Shown here: positions 46,026 to 56,834 of the stretch, piece by piece
Numbering within the stretch: position 1 is the stretch's first letter
Layout of the letters: each line of letters starts with the position of its first letter
Source of the DNA: Diphasiastrum complanatum
Lineage: Eukaryota > Streptophyta > Lycopodiopsida > Lycopodiales > Lycopodiaceae
Direction of reading: 5' to 3'
Assembly: GCA_029204225.1 (NCBI GenBank)
Contig: CM055111.1
Location: forward strand, 9,421,000 to 9,484,999
Length of the DNA stretch: 64,000 nt
Position numbers and translations under genes: made by a program
The notes under the pieces: model-generated
What the model saw: the letters and a program-made list of their open reading frames with translations, nothing else
Databases searched by the model: none
Told to the model about the DNA's origin: nothing

Positions 46026-46473
46026 TGATAGTATTCCATGAGATTGGGCATTGATTGTATAAAAATACAAATTCAGATGTCGATTTTCTGGTGTCGATAT
46101 CTCTTGCCCAATCCACATCTGTGTATCCTTCAAGAATATTGGCAGATTGGCTGCCTCCATAGCAGATGCTGAGATGCTTTGTTGCTTGGAAAAACTTCAT
46201 GACCTTCATGAGAGCTTTCCAATGGACTGGACCTAGGTTCGATAGGAATTGGCTGAGAGAGCTGATGGAGTATGCCAAGTCGGGTCGATTGCAGAGCATA
46301 GCATACATGAGTGACCCGATGATGGAGTGAAACAGATATTGCTTCATTTCCTCCTCCTCTGCCTCAGATTGTGGACATTGCTCCTTTGACAGTTTCAGAA
46401 CAAGGTCGAGTGGGAAGAAACTCGATTTAAATCGGTCATTCCATATTTGTCTAGCACGTTGATGAAATATCAT
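46025..46473 (-). pseudogene. Copia 2 RNase H region, C-terminally cut
   Basis: YLFHSIIGSLMYAMLCNRPD, then LAYSISSLSQFL, HWKALMKVMKFFQATK, YTDVDWARDIDTRKSTSEFV and PISWNTIK. The DADWA-type catalytic motif is present as TDVDWA. The frame runs into LTR repeat sequence (Arg/His/Ile-rich), so the RNase H C-terminus is lost. Confidence 0.75.
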
Positions 46474-46508
46474 TGTTGACTAATGAAGATAAGTCTGCTG
46501 GGTCGATC

Positions 46509-47081
46509 TCAATAGATCTGGATTCCGAGACAATAGTGGGTTGGACCCATATCAATCATTATGTACTCTTGTGCTAGCATGCATTTCGTATCCTTCAATA
46601 AATTCAGATTGTTACTATACAATAAGGTATCATCGACAATTAGAAATGCGTTGATCTTCTGAAACCAAGCTCTTGGTGACTGTTTCAAACCATAGAGAGC
46701 CTTGTGAATTTTGCACACTAGGTACTTCTTACCCTTCAACTTGTATCCCTCCGGCTACGAAATATAGATTTCCTCTTCGATAGTCCCGTTGAGGAAGGCA
46801 GTTTGGACATCCATTTGATGGACTTCTAGATCGGCTGTAGTTGCATAGGAGAGTAATAGACGAATCGAAGCATGTTTAACGACAGGCCTGAAGGTCTTCG
46901 AATAATCCAGATCTGGAATCTGGGAGAAGCCTTTGGCGACTAGCCTGGCCTTGTGTCGATTGAGTTCAACATCATACTTCACCTTGAATATCCATTTGCA
47001 TGGAATCAGATTTCGATCCTTTGGTAGCTCAGTTACAGTCCATGTTCGATTCTCGATGAGAGAATCGAATTCAGTGTCCAT
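46509..47081 (-). pseudogene. Copia 2 reverse transcriptase
   Basis: LIENRTWTVTELPKDRNLIP, CKWIFKVKYD, RHKARLVAKGFSQIPDLDYS and KTFRPVVKHASIRLLLSYAT, then DVQTAFLNGTIEEEIYI (47081-46755), are the RVT_2 blocks. After a stop (46745) it continues with HKALYGLKQSPRAWF and LIVDDTLLYSN, in which the YVDD motif reads IVDD. Part of the palm between these is deleted. Confidence 0.8.
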
Positions 47082-47216
47082 TGCAGCTTTCCACTGATCG
47101 GCATCTGGAGTCGAAATTGCCTCTGAAACGATGTTTGGTTAGCAGGCCGGCTCATCCATAAATCGGGATGGAGGCTGTCTGGACCGATTCGATCTTTTGG
47201 GTTGAACTTCAGTCCT

Positions 47217-47897
47217 CTAATGCGATTCAACTTGTCGAGAGTCTGACTCATTGTCGGAGGAGTCGGTGTCGAGCTTGTGATCAATCCTAAGTTTGAAGTT
47301 GTCGACTCTAGGATTGGAAGTCGATGGAGCTTTTCCCTTGTGGTCGAAGAATCGGTCTTTCACAAAAATGACATCTCTACTAGTAAACGATTTCTGAGTG
47401 TTTAGGTTGTAGAGCTTGTATGTCTTGTGATTTGGGAAATAGCCGACGAAGATCGACTTTCTGCTGGTGTCACCCAGTTTCTTTCTTAGATCTTCAGGGA
47501 TCTGAGAGTAAGCAATGCATCCAAACACTCGAATATGCTTGAGTGATGGCTTCGATCCTGTCCACACCTCATGAGGTGTTTTGTCATTCAGGGCCTTAGT
47601 GATGAATCGATTTTGTAGATAGGCAGTTGTAGTAACAGCTTTTGCCCAGAATTTCCAACATGCTCTTGGCACTTTTGATGAGTGTCTGATTCTTCCTCTA
47701 AGCTACACCATTGGACTGAGGTGAGTAGCTAGTTGTGTATTGTTGATGTATTCCATTGACCTTGCAGAAGTTCTTGAATTCAATGGAGATGAATTCTCCC
47801 CCTCCATCAATACGTAGAGCTTTGATTTTTCTCTGGGTCTGATTTTCAACAGACGCCTTGAACTATTTGAAGAACTTGAATGCTTCGGATTTGTTCT
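47217..47897 (-). pseudogene. Copia 2 integrase, core end and C-terminal part
   Basis: FWAKAVTTTAYLQNRFITK, TPHEVWTGSKPSLKHIRVFG, SIFVGYFPNHKTYKLYN and SFTSRDVIFVKDRFFDHKG. The core just upstream (47680-47890) is frame-shifted and read only in patches (QQYTTSYSPQSNG-like). It is followed by a Ser/Asp-rich linker to RT. Confidence 0.7.
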
Positions 47898-48599
47898 TCA
47901 AGAAATAGGTGACAGTTCTTTAATAAAAGTTAGAAAATAAACAGCTCCCCCTGTCGAAACAGTCTGCATTGGGCCACAAATGTCACTATGTACAAGATCA
48001 AGCAAACCTCTTGAAGTATGAACTGAATCAGAGATGAAAGGACTTCTAGCATGCTTGCTAATAATACAACTTTCACATGGAGAAGTTGATTTGCTAACAA
48101 AAAGAAGATCTTGCACTAAATTCTGAGTCGACATTTGTTGAATATTATTAAAATTTAGAGGGCCTAATCTAAAATGCCAAAGCATATCAGTCGATTCAGA
48201 AGCCGATGTATGAAGAACTTGGCTTTTTGTCAAATAGCAGTGACTAAGCTTGTAGAGATAGCCACACCGTCTACCGAAAACTAAAACTTTCATAGACTTG
48301 TCGAGTATGGTGCAGCCCTTTGTATCGAATTCAACCCTCCGACCAGAATCAGTGATTCTGCTTATCGAAAGCAGATTCTTGGTAAGGTTAGGAGCATGAA
48401 GAACATTGGACAACAACTTTACTTCACCTTTCTGGAACTCAACTTTGACTGTTCCTTCACCTCCGATAGAGTGAGATGAGTTGTCTACAAGTTGCACAAC
48501 ACTGGAATGGGTGAATGACTGAACCAGTCTCGATGGTGAGTCATGTGTTGAGTTGCTCCGGAGTCCAATATCAGGAGTCGATAACCTACTGCTCTCCAA
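47898..48599 (-). pseudogene. Copia 2 protease and GAG-pre-integrase
   Basis: The protease site LDSGATQHMTHHRDWF is read in a different frame around 48565-48520. The frame 48599-47898 then gives VLHAPNLTKNLLSISRITDS, HFRLGPLNFNNIQQM (HH half), CESCIISKHARSPF (CC half) and LLDLVHSDICGPMQTVS with the integrase start. One shift separates protease from the rest. Confidence 0.75.
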
Positions 48600-48605
48600 C
48601 CTTGG

Positions 48606-49201
48606 TCATGAAGGCTGCTTCATCTTCCTCTTGTCCTTGATCAAGTGACTGGTTGTAGCAGCATTGGCTTGCTGTTGAAACTGCTTCTTCTTCTCATTGT
48701 TGTACTTTAAAGTTCGGCAGTCCTTGATGAGATGGCCAATCTTCTTACAACATCTGCAGAATAGTTTCTGCATTGGTTGGAATAATGAAGATCCTGAAGT
48801 TGATGGTGTGTTTGATACAGGCTGCTGCATGTTGCTCCTCTTGTCAGTGTAGTATGACTTTGTAGATCTCTTGGATCCAAACTTCTGATTTTTCTTTGTG
48901 TATAGAGCTTGTGGATCTAAACTTCTGATCTTGAGCCGGAGGAGGAAGCATTCATTCTGATCTCCTCTTGTAGTAGTAGCGAGATGACTCTTGATAGAGT
49001 GAGATGTTGCTGGGTTGAAATAGCCATAACCCAAGTTTTATAGGCATCAAGGAGACTCAATAGTAGAGTCATTACTGCATCGGAATCTTCAATGATTGAG
49101 CCGGTTGCAGTCATTTGCTCCATAAGGTTTTTGAAAGTGTTGAGATGGCTCGAAACACTATCTACATCAGACATTCTGAGAGTGAAGAATTTCTTCCTCA
49201 A
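48606..49201 (-). pseudogene. Copia 2 gag with CCHC knuckle
   Basis: MRKKFFTLRMSDVDSVSSHL, NTFKNLMEQM and MTLLLSLLDAYKTWVMAI are the UBN2-type gag core. After a shift, CRCCKKIGHLIKDCRTLKY is the CX2CX4HX4C nucleocapsid knuckle. A further N-terminal portion (to about 49500) is decayed. Confidence 0.75.
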
Positions 49202-49641
49202 ATGTAGTTTGGAAGTGACATCTCTGATGTCATAGAGAGTTGCTAGGATGTCCCATGTGTCCTAAGCGGTCTGAGTAGCACATATGTGGCTGATCTGAGA
49301 GTCTTTGATATTGAGAGTGATCAAGGCAAATGCCTTACATCCCTTTGTCTCCATTCGGTGATGCTAGCTGCATCAAATCTCTGGTTTGACCTCAGTGCCA
49401 TTAACGATGTCCCACAATTCTTTGGCAACCAAAACTACTTTCATCTTGAACTTCCAAAGATGGTAGTTCTCTTCGTCGAGTTTGTCAATCAGAGATGAAC
49501 TACAAGATGGATCCATTCTGGTTTAGTGAACGAGATCATTGGTAGAAACAACGACAACGAGAATATTGTTGGCTGAGATGATGTCTTGGTAGAAACAAGA
49601 CTGATAACCTACAATAGAAATGCAGATTACTGAACCACCCG

Positions 49642-49740
49642 CTCTGATACCATGTCGGAAATCCGAATGTTATCAGAAATGAGCTCTGATACCATGTCGG
49701 AAATCCGAATGTTATCAGAAATGAACTCTGATACCATGAC
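49642..49740 (-). repeat. Triplicated copia primer-site segment
   Basis: A 42-bp unit, CTCTGATACCATGTCGGAAA onward, occurs at 49642-49683 and 49684-49725, with a partial third copy at 49726-49740. Each carries the minus-strand primer motif ATGGTATCAGAG complementary to initiator tRNA. Confidence 0.8.
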
Positions 49741-49741
49741 G

Positions 49742-50555
49742 AAAAACCGTGGGATCATAGAACTGATCGATTGATATCGGATCAGAGGAGCTCTGGTAGA
49801 AACAGATGCTCTGATATCAGATCAATAATGATAGTATAGCAGCGGAAGTAGAACGACGGGGGACGGTGCATGGATCGAAAGTGCAGTAGTTACCAGCAAA
49901 GATGATCAAGATGGGAAAAACAATAGCCATGCGAAATAGAACGAAACAGTAGTGAGACAAAAACTTGCACTCTGATTGAAGGAAAAAAGATGAGTACAAG
50001 AGCGTGAAGCAGCGCGAGACAGTAAGCACAAAAAGTTGCTTCAGCTGATAATCGTTGCTCTGCATACTAATTACTTAGTACCTTAGTTACTTAACTAGAA
50101 TACAGCCTACTGAGCATGTTAGATTTGCTGACGCTATACATTGATGATTGTATGTTAGTGCTCAGTGCATTGGGAAGCATAAAATCTATCTACTTAATTT
50201 ACTATGGCCGTTATACATTAGATGGTGGTCCTTTGCAACTGTCAATATCTGTACAAGTTAGGTTGACTGTCAATGATGTACTTGAAGTCGTCTGACAGTT
50301 CATGCATCGATGTATCGGGCACTTCGATGTATCAAACACTTCGATGTGTCAAGCACTTCGATGTATCGGGCACTTCGATGTGTCAGATGCTTCGATATGT
50401 CGGGTTAATGTTGAATATATACATATATACATGGTGAAATCGAAGTCGACAAGTCGATGTCTAATGGAGTGAGTCGATTTGTCGTTGGACTTTGACAGAA
50501 TTTTTCAGGATGCTCATTACTTGATGGATTTGGTTTTGAGCATTGAAATCCAACA
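49742..50555 (-). repeat. Copia 2 5' LTR (about 0.8 kb)
   Basis: On the minus strand it starts TGTTGGATTTCAATGC at 50555. It contains a 17-bp tandem array (50305-50404) homologous to that in the 3' LTR. The inner end abuts the primer-site repeats. Confidence 0.6.
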
Positions 50556-50559
50556 CGAT

Positions 50560-51490
50560 GTTGACATTATCCATCTAAATTGTGCTCTCATATGTTGTTG
50601 GATTTTGTAGTAGGAGAATGTTCTTTAATACAAACTCTATTGTCATCTATTGCAAATTGTAATAGAATTTCATAAATCTACTTCATCTGATTTTACTTTG
50701 ATGCGTTCTCATTTACAATTATTAAGAAATTGTAAGGGAGTCAAAGATCCCATTGCAACACAACATTTCCTTACTCAAAGGTATAACTATCAAATTAAAA
50801 TATCCACCTTATCAGAATGTTTATAAGCATCAAAACAACTTCTAGTGCCTTGGCTTTGCTTGTGAAAGTGTAGTTGTCATTTTCCTTTTGGACTCCAATG
50901 GGCAACTTGAGTAGTTGTCTGGCTAAGATTTCCCCCACCATTTTGAGGCTTGATTCAACCACTTCATGGTGATATTGGATAGTTCACAAGACACAAGTAG
51001 ATACAAAACATAACAATTCTAACATGGAAGAGTGTGGCCTACTAGCAACAACCGTCCAAGTTTTGTTGGTAGGCACACAAGTATGGTCTCCCTCCCAAGT
51101 TTGATTTCAAGAAATTTGAATTCCCCCAACTGCTAAGACTACAAATATGAAGAAAACAATTGATGACATTTTTCTTGGGCAAGTACATGTGATGAAATCG
51201 AACCCTTGAAATTTGTCACATTGAACTTGGCCACAAGTACCTAGATTCACTACTTGCAATTCTCTTTACTGATTTATCATAGCTTCCATCGAGATATTGT
51301 GTTATGAAGGTGTATTGCTTGATTCATTTCATTCATGTCTTCTATTTCTCTTATTTAAAGTTGTATCAAATTCTTTTGAAGAGATGTATCCGCTTTGAAA
51401 TATCCTAGTCAACACTATATACATGCAAAAGAACATGTAATGTTGGTGTTGATCAGTCATTTAACAAAGAAGGAATTGCCAAAGGCCTTT
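50560..51490. other. No gene recognised
   Basis: AT-rich sequence without motif or repeat between copia 2 and the SINE pair. Confidence 0.45.
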
Positions 51491-51491
51491 A

Positions 51492-51720
51492 AGTCATTTA
51501 ATAATATAATAATATAGACCAATGGGGTTGGCTCAATTGGTTAGCTTGACATCCAAAGTTCCTTTGGTCTCAGGTTCGAGCCTCCCCTTGGAAACCAAGA
51601 AACATTTAATAATATAGAGTCAAGGGTGTTGGCTCAATTGGTTATCTTGACATCCAAAGTTTCTTTGGTCTCAAGTTCGAGCCTCTCCTTGGAAACCAAG
51701 AAGCATTTAATAATATAGAT
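51492..51720 (+). mobile_element. Tandem pair of short tRNA-derived SINEs
   Basis: Two copies, 101 bp apart, each with an A box (TTGGCTCAATTGG at about 51528 and 51629) and B box (GGTTCGAGCC at about 51573; AGTTCGAGCC at about 51674). CATTTAATAATATA flanks them three times (about 51494, 51603 and 51704), so each copy is bordered by the same target sequence. The second copy differs by a few transitions. The tRNA fold is poor, so these are not tRNA genes. Confidence 0.65.
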
Positions 51721-51879
51721 CCCATTTTGGATAGATCAAGCACAAGTTATTGCAGAGTGATAATAATTGTGAGGTCATGGAAAGTGTTCTAAGGTCACTA
51801 TGACATCATTCTCTGATTATCTCCTAACCTTTGTGGAGGAACAAGTTAATTCTTTTCTCTTTTGAAATTCTGAAAAATT

Positions 51880-54275
51880 TAAACCCTTTTAATTTGTGAG
51901 GAGTTGCTCAAAAGGAGGAAGACATGCTTGGGTAGAGAGGGGGAGCAGCTCTCACGCAACGATGAGGAGGTGCTGAACAGAACCGCTATCCACATGAGCC
52001 ATGCAATTCGCCAAGAGAGGGCGAAAGCCAGAAAAAAAACCGAGAAGACAAAGCAAGGGCGACAAGAGCCCAGCTCCCAAGAAAAGCTGCAGGTGCAGAA
52101 GAAACCGTAGAGAGAAGACCCACACCTCCACAAGAAATGGGTAACCGAACTTGGTTCCGAGCTTAAAGGGTCTCGACACCATCCAAAGAACCTGGGCCCA
52201 AAAGGTGGCCAAAAACATCCATAATAGAGTTGTCAAAGGAAGATTGAAGATGCAAAAAGTCCCGAGTAGAGAGGAAAGTGCGCAACAGATAAGAAGGACG
52301 CTGGATAAAGCAAGACGTCAAGATACCAAACGCGACCTGAGTGTTACCCACAACCAAGGAAGCAGATTTGAATGAGCAACATCCTCCTAGAGAGCCTCAC
52401 CAAGAAAGGCAAAGCTGAAGGAACAGACCCAAAAGGAACACCCAGAATGCGAATGCCATCCAAAGGAGCAAGGAAATCTTGAGAAGGAACAAAGTCCGGG
52501 GGAAGACCTGCTAGAGACCACACTGAACAGTTGCGAGATTGAATAGACAAACCAAGAGAAGCCAACTGCTCAGAGAAATGATGAAAGACGTGGAGCACTG
52601 TAGGAACAGGACCAACAATATGAGTGTCATCAGCAACCGAAGGAAATAAGCAAGAGGGAAAGGCCTCTGCAGAAGCTCGAAGGGCACGAAAATGAGTCAG
52701 AGCGAAAAGAGGACCACCCAAAAGATCACCTTGACGAGTACCCGCTACAGACTGGATAGTAGAAAGATCCCCAGAGCACACATGGTGACTGTGAAAGAGG
52801 GGAGTCTTAGTAGCATAGAACAACCGCACAAATGGAATAAGCTGAGCCAACTCACCACCAGCCACCTGCAGCTCCCGAAAGATCGCAACTCTAGAAACAG
52901 AGTTAAAAGCATTGGAAACATCCACTTGGAAAACAACCCAGTCAGGATGGAGATCAAGTGTGGCACGCAAACCATGAATGACAGCTTCACAGCCACCATG
53001 AGTAGAGACGCCAAACTGATGAGGGGAGAGAAAAGAGGCAAAAATTTGTTGAAACTGAAAACATATAGAGCGACTTACAAGGCGGAGGAGGACTTCGCCA
53101 ACAGCGATAGGATGGACGCCACCCGAGGCTTTAGTCATGGCGATCAAATGAGACAGACAAAAGACGTGCAACAGAAGAAGGAATGTGATCAGAGGCGATA
53201 AAAGAGCATACATGAAAGAGTTGAACAAAGCCACTAGCAGAGTCCTTAGGTGGAAAGCAATCACAAAGGTATTCATAGACCAAACCGGAGGGACCACCAA
53301 CAACAAGACGAGGACTACGATGGAAGGCACGAGAGAAAGAATCATGATTAAGCACCAAGTCAACATCAGGCACAAAGTCATCTACAAACAAGGGAAGAAC
53401 ACCTTCAGAAGTAGGATGAAGAGCTTGGAGAGCAACAACAGTATCAACAGAAGAAGGAGCGGGTGTGAGAGGAGCTAAAGCTCGAACTGCACGAGAATAC
53501 TTGTCCGAGATGCAAGGTGCGACGAAGGCGACGGTGGAGAAGTGAGGCATCTTGAGGTTGAGAGTCATGTGACTTGCAAGCAACAAGTGCTTGACAACGA
53601 GCAAAGTGTTCATCATGAAGCGTTTCCCAGTCTCCTGATAGAAAGCGACGAAGGCGAGCATGAGTTTCTCTATGACCAGCATCCTCACCCCTCGGAGGGA
53701 GGACTAAACACCAAAGGGGAAAAAGAAGAAACAGATTCCAAGCCACAATGTCAAAGGGGTCAATAGCCAAGCGATCAAGGGGAAGCCACATAGCAAGTTG
53801 AGTTTCACGACGGAGAGCGAAGGGAATATGAAAGTAGAGTCTTGGACGAGGGAAGCTCCAGTGAAAGACAAAGCTGAAGCAGAGGACGAATGGGGTGCTG
53901 AGAGAGAAGGGCGATCTTGAGACGACTGAAGCAGCGCAGGACAAGAACACTGGTGATGGGCAAGACCTCCTCTAGGAGAGAAGAAATGACCACAAGCATG
54001 GCAAGGAACCCGTTCGAGGGGTTGAGAAGGCAATGCAACAAGGGTCGAAAGAGGTTCACAACCAAGCGAAAGGGTGGCAGTGTTGTAAAGCTACCTTCAC
54101 AAGCTTTACTTCCGACGCCAATGGTGCCAGCATTGCCCCCGGCGCCAACAGCGCCACTGCTGCTCCCGGCGCCGCCGGCGCCACTGTGACCAGAATCCAG
54201 CTGGCGCCAAGTTCCTACGGCTGAAAATATTTGATCGGTTCTAGCGAAGTCCAGAGAGCTCAAATCGATGTGCAA
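51880..54275 (-). pseudogene. RT polyprotein with N-terminal zinc finger
   Basis: Blocks in order on the minus strand: MHIDLSSLDFARTDQIFSAV with a Gly/Ala-rich stretch (54275-54100); VPCHACGHFFSPRGGLAHHQ (54033 onward), a C2H2-type finger; SRAVRALAPLTPAPSS and ALHPTSEGVLP; GGPSGLVYEYLCDCFPP (53480-53230); then RT with GGVHPIAVGEVLLRLVSRSI, QFGVSTHGGCEAVIHGLRAT, VVFQVDVSNAFNSVSR, GTRQGDLLGGPLFALTHFRA and FPSVADDTHIVGPVPTVLHV; and LPISCGGVGL with AAFLGSWAL near the end. At least five shifts break it. The RT region (53150-52344) is a single open frame. The clade is uncertain. Confidence 0.65.
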
Positions 54276-54589
54276 TCACCTCACACAATCTAGGCATGAT
54301 TAAAGGAAGCCTGGAGATCAATAAATTCTAGAGAGAGAAAATCATAGAGAGAGAAAACGTGCTTTACCAGCCTGGGTAATGTTGTCCTGGTGCCCGCCTT
54401 GGCATGTCAGCGCCCCGGAGACTAGGGTCGGTCACACACTTGAAATGTAACCTTCTCAGATTTATTAATAAAGTGGGATTTTCCTCAAACCGACTCTGAT
54501 TACTTTCTGGGTTTCAGTGTTCGGTAAAAGCGCCAGTTGTAACGCCGCTTCAAACTTTTTGATCTGGCACATAGCTGAGGGTCGTATCC

Positions 54590-55130
54590 CAAGACGCCAG
54601 CGGTATGCCGTCGGGACCATTCAGTTCAAGGCGCCAACGGTATGCTATCGGGACCATTTGGTCCAGGAACTGGTCGTCTCCATATCTGTCGCGGCTTGTG
54701 GTTCTGAGTGTTCCTTGCATGAACGTGAATGGGTTAAGTTCTTGGGGAACGGGCTTTAACCTATCGGCTGAGTTGGATGGCTTGCTTGGGTGAAAGTTAC
54801 CTGTTTATGGCTGTCCAGTCTGGCGTGGCGCCGGGTTGGCTTTCAACGCTCGTGACGAAGCTTTCAGTTGGTTAGGTCTGATGTAAGTCAAACGACTTGC
54901 TTGGAATGGATGATACTCGTTTGTAACGAAGCTTCGAGTTAGTTAAGTTTGATGTATGTTGGGCGGCTTGCTTGGAGGGAAGTCACCCATATCGGGACCC
55001 CCGATCTGGCATGGCACCAGGTTGGATCTTAATGTTGGTTTTCGGAACTTCAAGTGAATTGAGTCTGATCGTTGTTGGCGAGTTGGCTGCTTGTATGTCA
55101 AGTGAGTTTGGACGGCAAGAGTTGAAGGCT
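54590..55130. repeat. Tandem-repeat leader (36-bp and about 73-bp units)
   Basis: A 36-bp unit with CGCCA.CGGTATGC.TCGGGA occurs twice (about 54594-54660). A second, about 73-bp unit with ACGAAGCTT.AGTT.GTTA and GGCTTGCTTGGA repeats at about 54780-55000. It lies upstream (minus strand) of the RT ORF and may be its promoter region. Confidence 0.5.
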
Positions 55131-55191
55131 GGGAAGCTAAGTCGTGGTTCCCGGCTCCCTTTGGGATGCCTGCGCTACACAGTGCCAAGGG

Positions 55192-55351
55192 AAGAGCTGG
55201 CCGAAGGAGGAACAGAGGGTGTTGAGGTAAGCATGGAACCATGAGCAAAAAGCACAACTTGACAATGAGGAGGGGAGTCTGGAGGAGGAGAGACAGAGGA
55301 AGCAGGTCGTTTGTGACTGAGAGGACGAAGTCGGGAGATGTCCGAAGCCAT
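55192..55351 (-). CDS. Short Pro/Ser-rich ORF, possible first ORF of the retroelement
   Basis: ATG at 55351 opens MASDISRLRPLSHKRPASSV, then a Pro/Ser-rich sequence, ending after about 53 residues. It is upstream of and in the same orientation as the RT gene. I do not recognise it; it may be a small ORF1, an N-terminal exon or chance. Confidence 0.25.
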
Positions 55352-55494
55352 GAGAACAACTGTACAAAGGGATCCTTATGATGGACCACCTAACCAACTG
55401 AACTGAAATCTTTTTAAAAAAAATTTATTTTTCTTCACACGGAATGTTGTTAACCTCGATGCAGCCGTCAGCCGATGTAAACCTATACATCCTG

Positions 55495-55642
55495 CTTCTG
55501 AATTGCCCACAAGTTGCGATTCTGGTTCACATGTCGTGATTCAGGTTGAATCCGCTCCAGAGGTGCATTTCAGATTCAGGCCCACAGGTTGCAATTCTGG
55601 TTGACAGGTCGTGATTCAGGTTGAATCCGCTTCAGAGGTGCG
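55495..55642. repeat. 71-bp tandem duplication
   Basis: Two copies share GCCCACA.GTTGC.ATTCTGG, GTCGTGATTCAGGTTGAATC and CAGAGGTGC. A third, looser echo (GCCGTTTCCTGTCA) recurs at about 55875, 55900 and 56037. Confidence 0.65.
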
Positions 55643-55649
55643 CTTCAAA

Positions 55650-56430
55650 TTCTATCGAACTCTTTCTACATCAAAGCAACCATCACACAGTTCTCAGGCA
55701 ATCGTTTCCAAAATAGTTTACACATTATCTCTGACGACAGTTTGTAGACATTATCTAGTAGCGAACCAGTAGGGATGTACAAGCACTATCAACACATCAA
55801 ACTCAGAAGGGCAGTGCCAGGCTTGAGTCATCTGTAGCGACAGTTTACAAGCAGTTTTTGCAGAGCAGTTTCTGCAGCCGTTTCCTGTCATGTAGAGCAG
55901 CCGTTTCCTGTCAAACCTTTCCCACAACACTACAACAATCACCAACCGTTTGCTCTTTCTCTATCCTTCCTTGCCTAGAGCCTTGAATATGGCTTGTAAA
56001 GGGGTTTGTAGAGTGCAAGCTTGATCCGATCTAGAGCCGTTTTCTGTCAAACCTTTTCCACAACATTACAATTTTGTAGAGAACTACGTTTTCTGAGATG
56101 GGTACTTGAATTATGAACAAATTCTAGTCTGATTTACTACATAACATCTTTAAGTTGTGTAAGAGCCACAAAATTACATTAACAAAAATTGAAACAAGGC
56201 TAATAAGAATAACTATCATTGAACCTTCTCTTCCATAATTTTCTACCAATCAAGAATGAAGCAAAGAGAGACTTGATGAATTTGACAATAATGCCAACAA
56301 TATCTTGCAATAATCATATTAATTATGGCCAAAGAACATGTCAAGTCATCTTGTTCATAAATTAATCAGATCTACAAATATGTAAACTAATTATGTGCTT
56401 TACAGCACAAAAACTCTTGAAAGAAGAAAA
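55650..56430. other. No gene recognised
   Basis: Contains two copies of a segment with CCGTTT.CTGTCAAACCTTT, then CCACAACA (about 55902 and 56037) and no coding motif. Confidence 0.4.
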
Positions 56431-56439
56431 GTTCAATGA

Positions 56440-56834
56440 TTTAGTGGATACAGGTAGCTCTGCCTCAGTAGCTGCATCCTATTTCGTCCCCCTTACAGGC
56501 TTCTAAGTGTCGCTTGGTTGATAGCTCAACACTAGTACACATTGCCAGGGCCAAAATCATACGTGTAACCATCACTCATTTTTCTGAAGCTCCCATGCTA
56601 GGAGTGTTTATGCCTACCTCTTGCTTGGGAACCATGTACAGGACACACTTGTACAATGCACAGTTTGCTACTACGAAAGCAGTCACAAAGAAATGGCCAG
56701 TCAACTTTACATCGATCATCACCTATGTGATTGTTGGCACATCAAACAAGTTAGATCGAAGCAGCCTTTCTAACTTGATCACACTGGCAACAACCATCTT
56801 GATTCCATGCAAATTGTTCACTAGCCTATGCTAA
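56440..56834 (+). pseudogene. Aspartic-protease-like relic
   Basis: One frame reads FNDLVDTGSSASVAASYFVP, with the DTGSS active-site motif of aspartic proteases, then a stop. The next frame (56514-56834) gives SSTLVHIARAKIIRVTITHF and runs 106 residues. It could be a retroelement protease or a fragment of a plant pepsin-like gene. No RT follows. Confidence 0.35.

Larger units (their letters stand above)
45549..50555 (-). mobile_element. Copia 2: Ty1/copia element, minus strand, most domains recognisable
   Basis: Minus-strand order: 5' LTR (50555-about 49742), triplicated primer site (49740-49642), gag (49201-48606), protease (about 48560), GAG-pre-integrase (48599-47898), integrase (to 47217), RT (47081-46509) and RNase H (46473-46025), then a 3' LTR fragment (about 46025-45549). 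Frameshifts separate most blocks. The RNase H is cut where it meets the LTR. Confidence 0.8.
51850..55400 (-). mobile_element. Zinc-finger non-LTR retroelement of unassigned clade
   Basis: A minus-strand element with a possible first ORF (55351-55190), a tandem-repeat-rich leader, then a long broken ORF from 54275: Gly/Ala-rich N-terminus, a C2H2-like finger, a conserved ALHP region, RT (about 53150-52350) and a C-terminal GGVGL/LGSWAL block near 52150-52050. It is unlike the L1 elements in the window: no APE endonuclease is seen and the RT motif is VADDTHIVGP. Confidence 0.6.

Noticed and set aside
51530-51600. Possible tRNA gene pair
   Set aside because: Poor cloverleaf and shared target repeats fit SINE copies better.
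52692-53478. Plus-strand ORFs of 169 and 97 residues opposite the RT
   Set aside because: Antisense shadows of the minus-strand RT, which has clear conserved blocks.
54943-55389. 148-residue minus-strand ORF
   Set aside because: Runs through tandem-repeat leader sequence; no recognisable domain.
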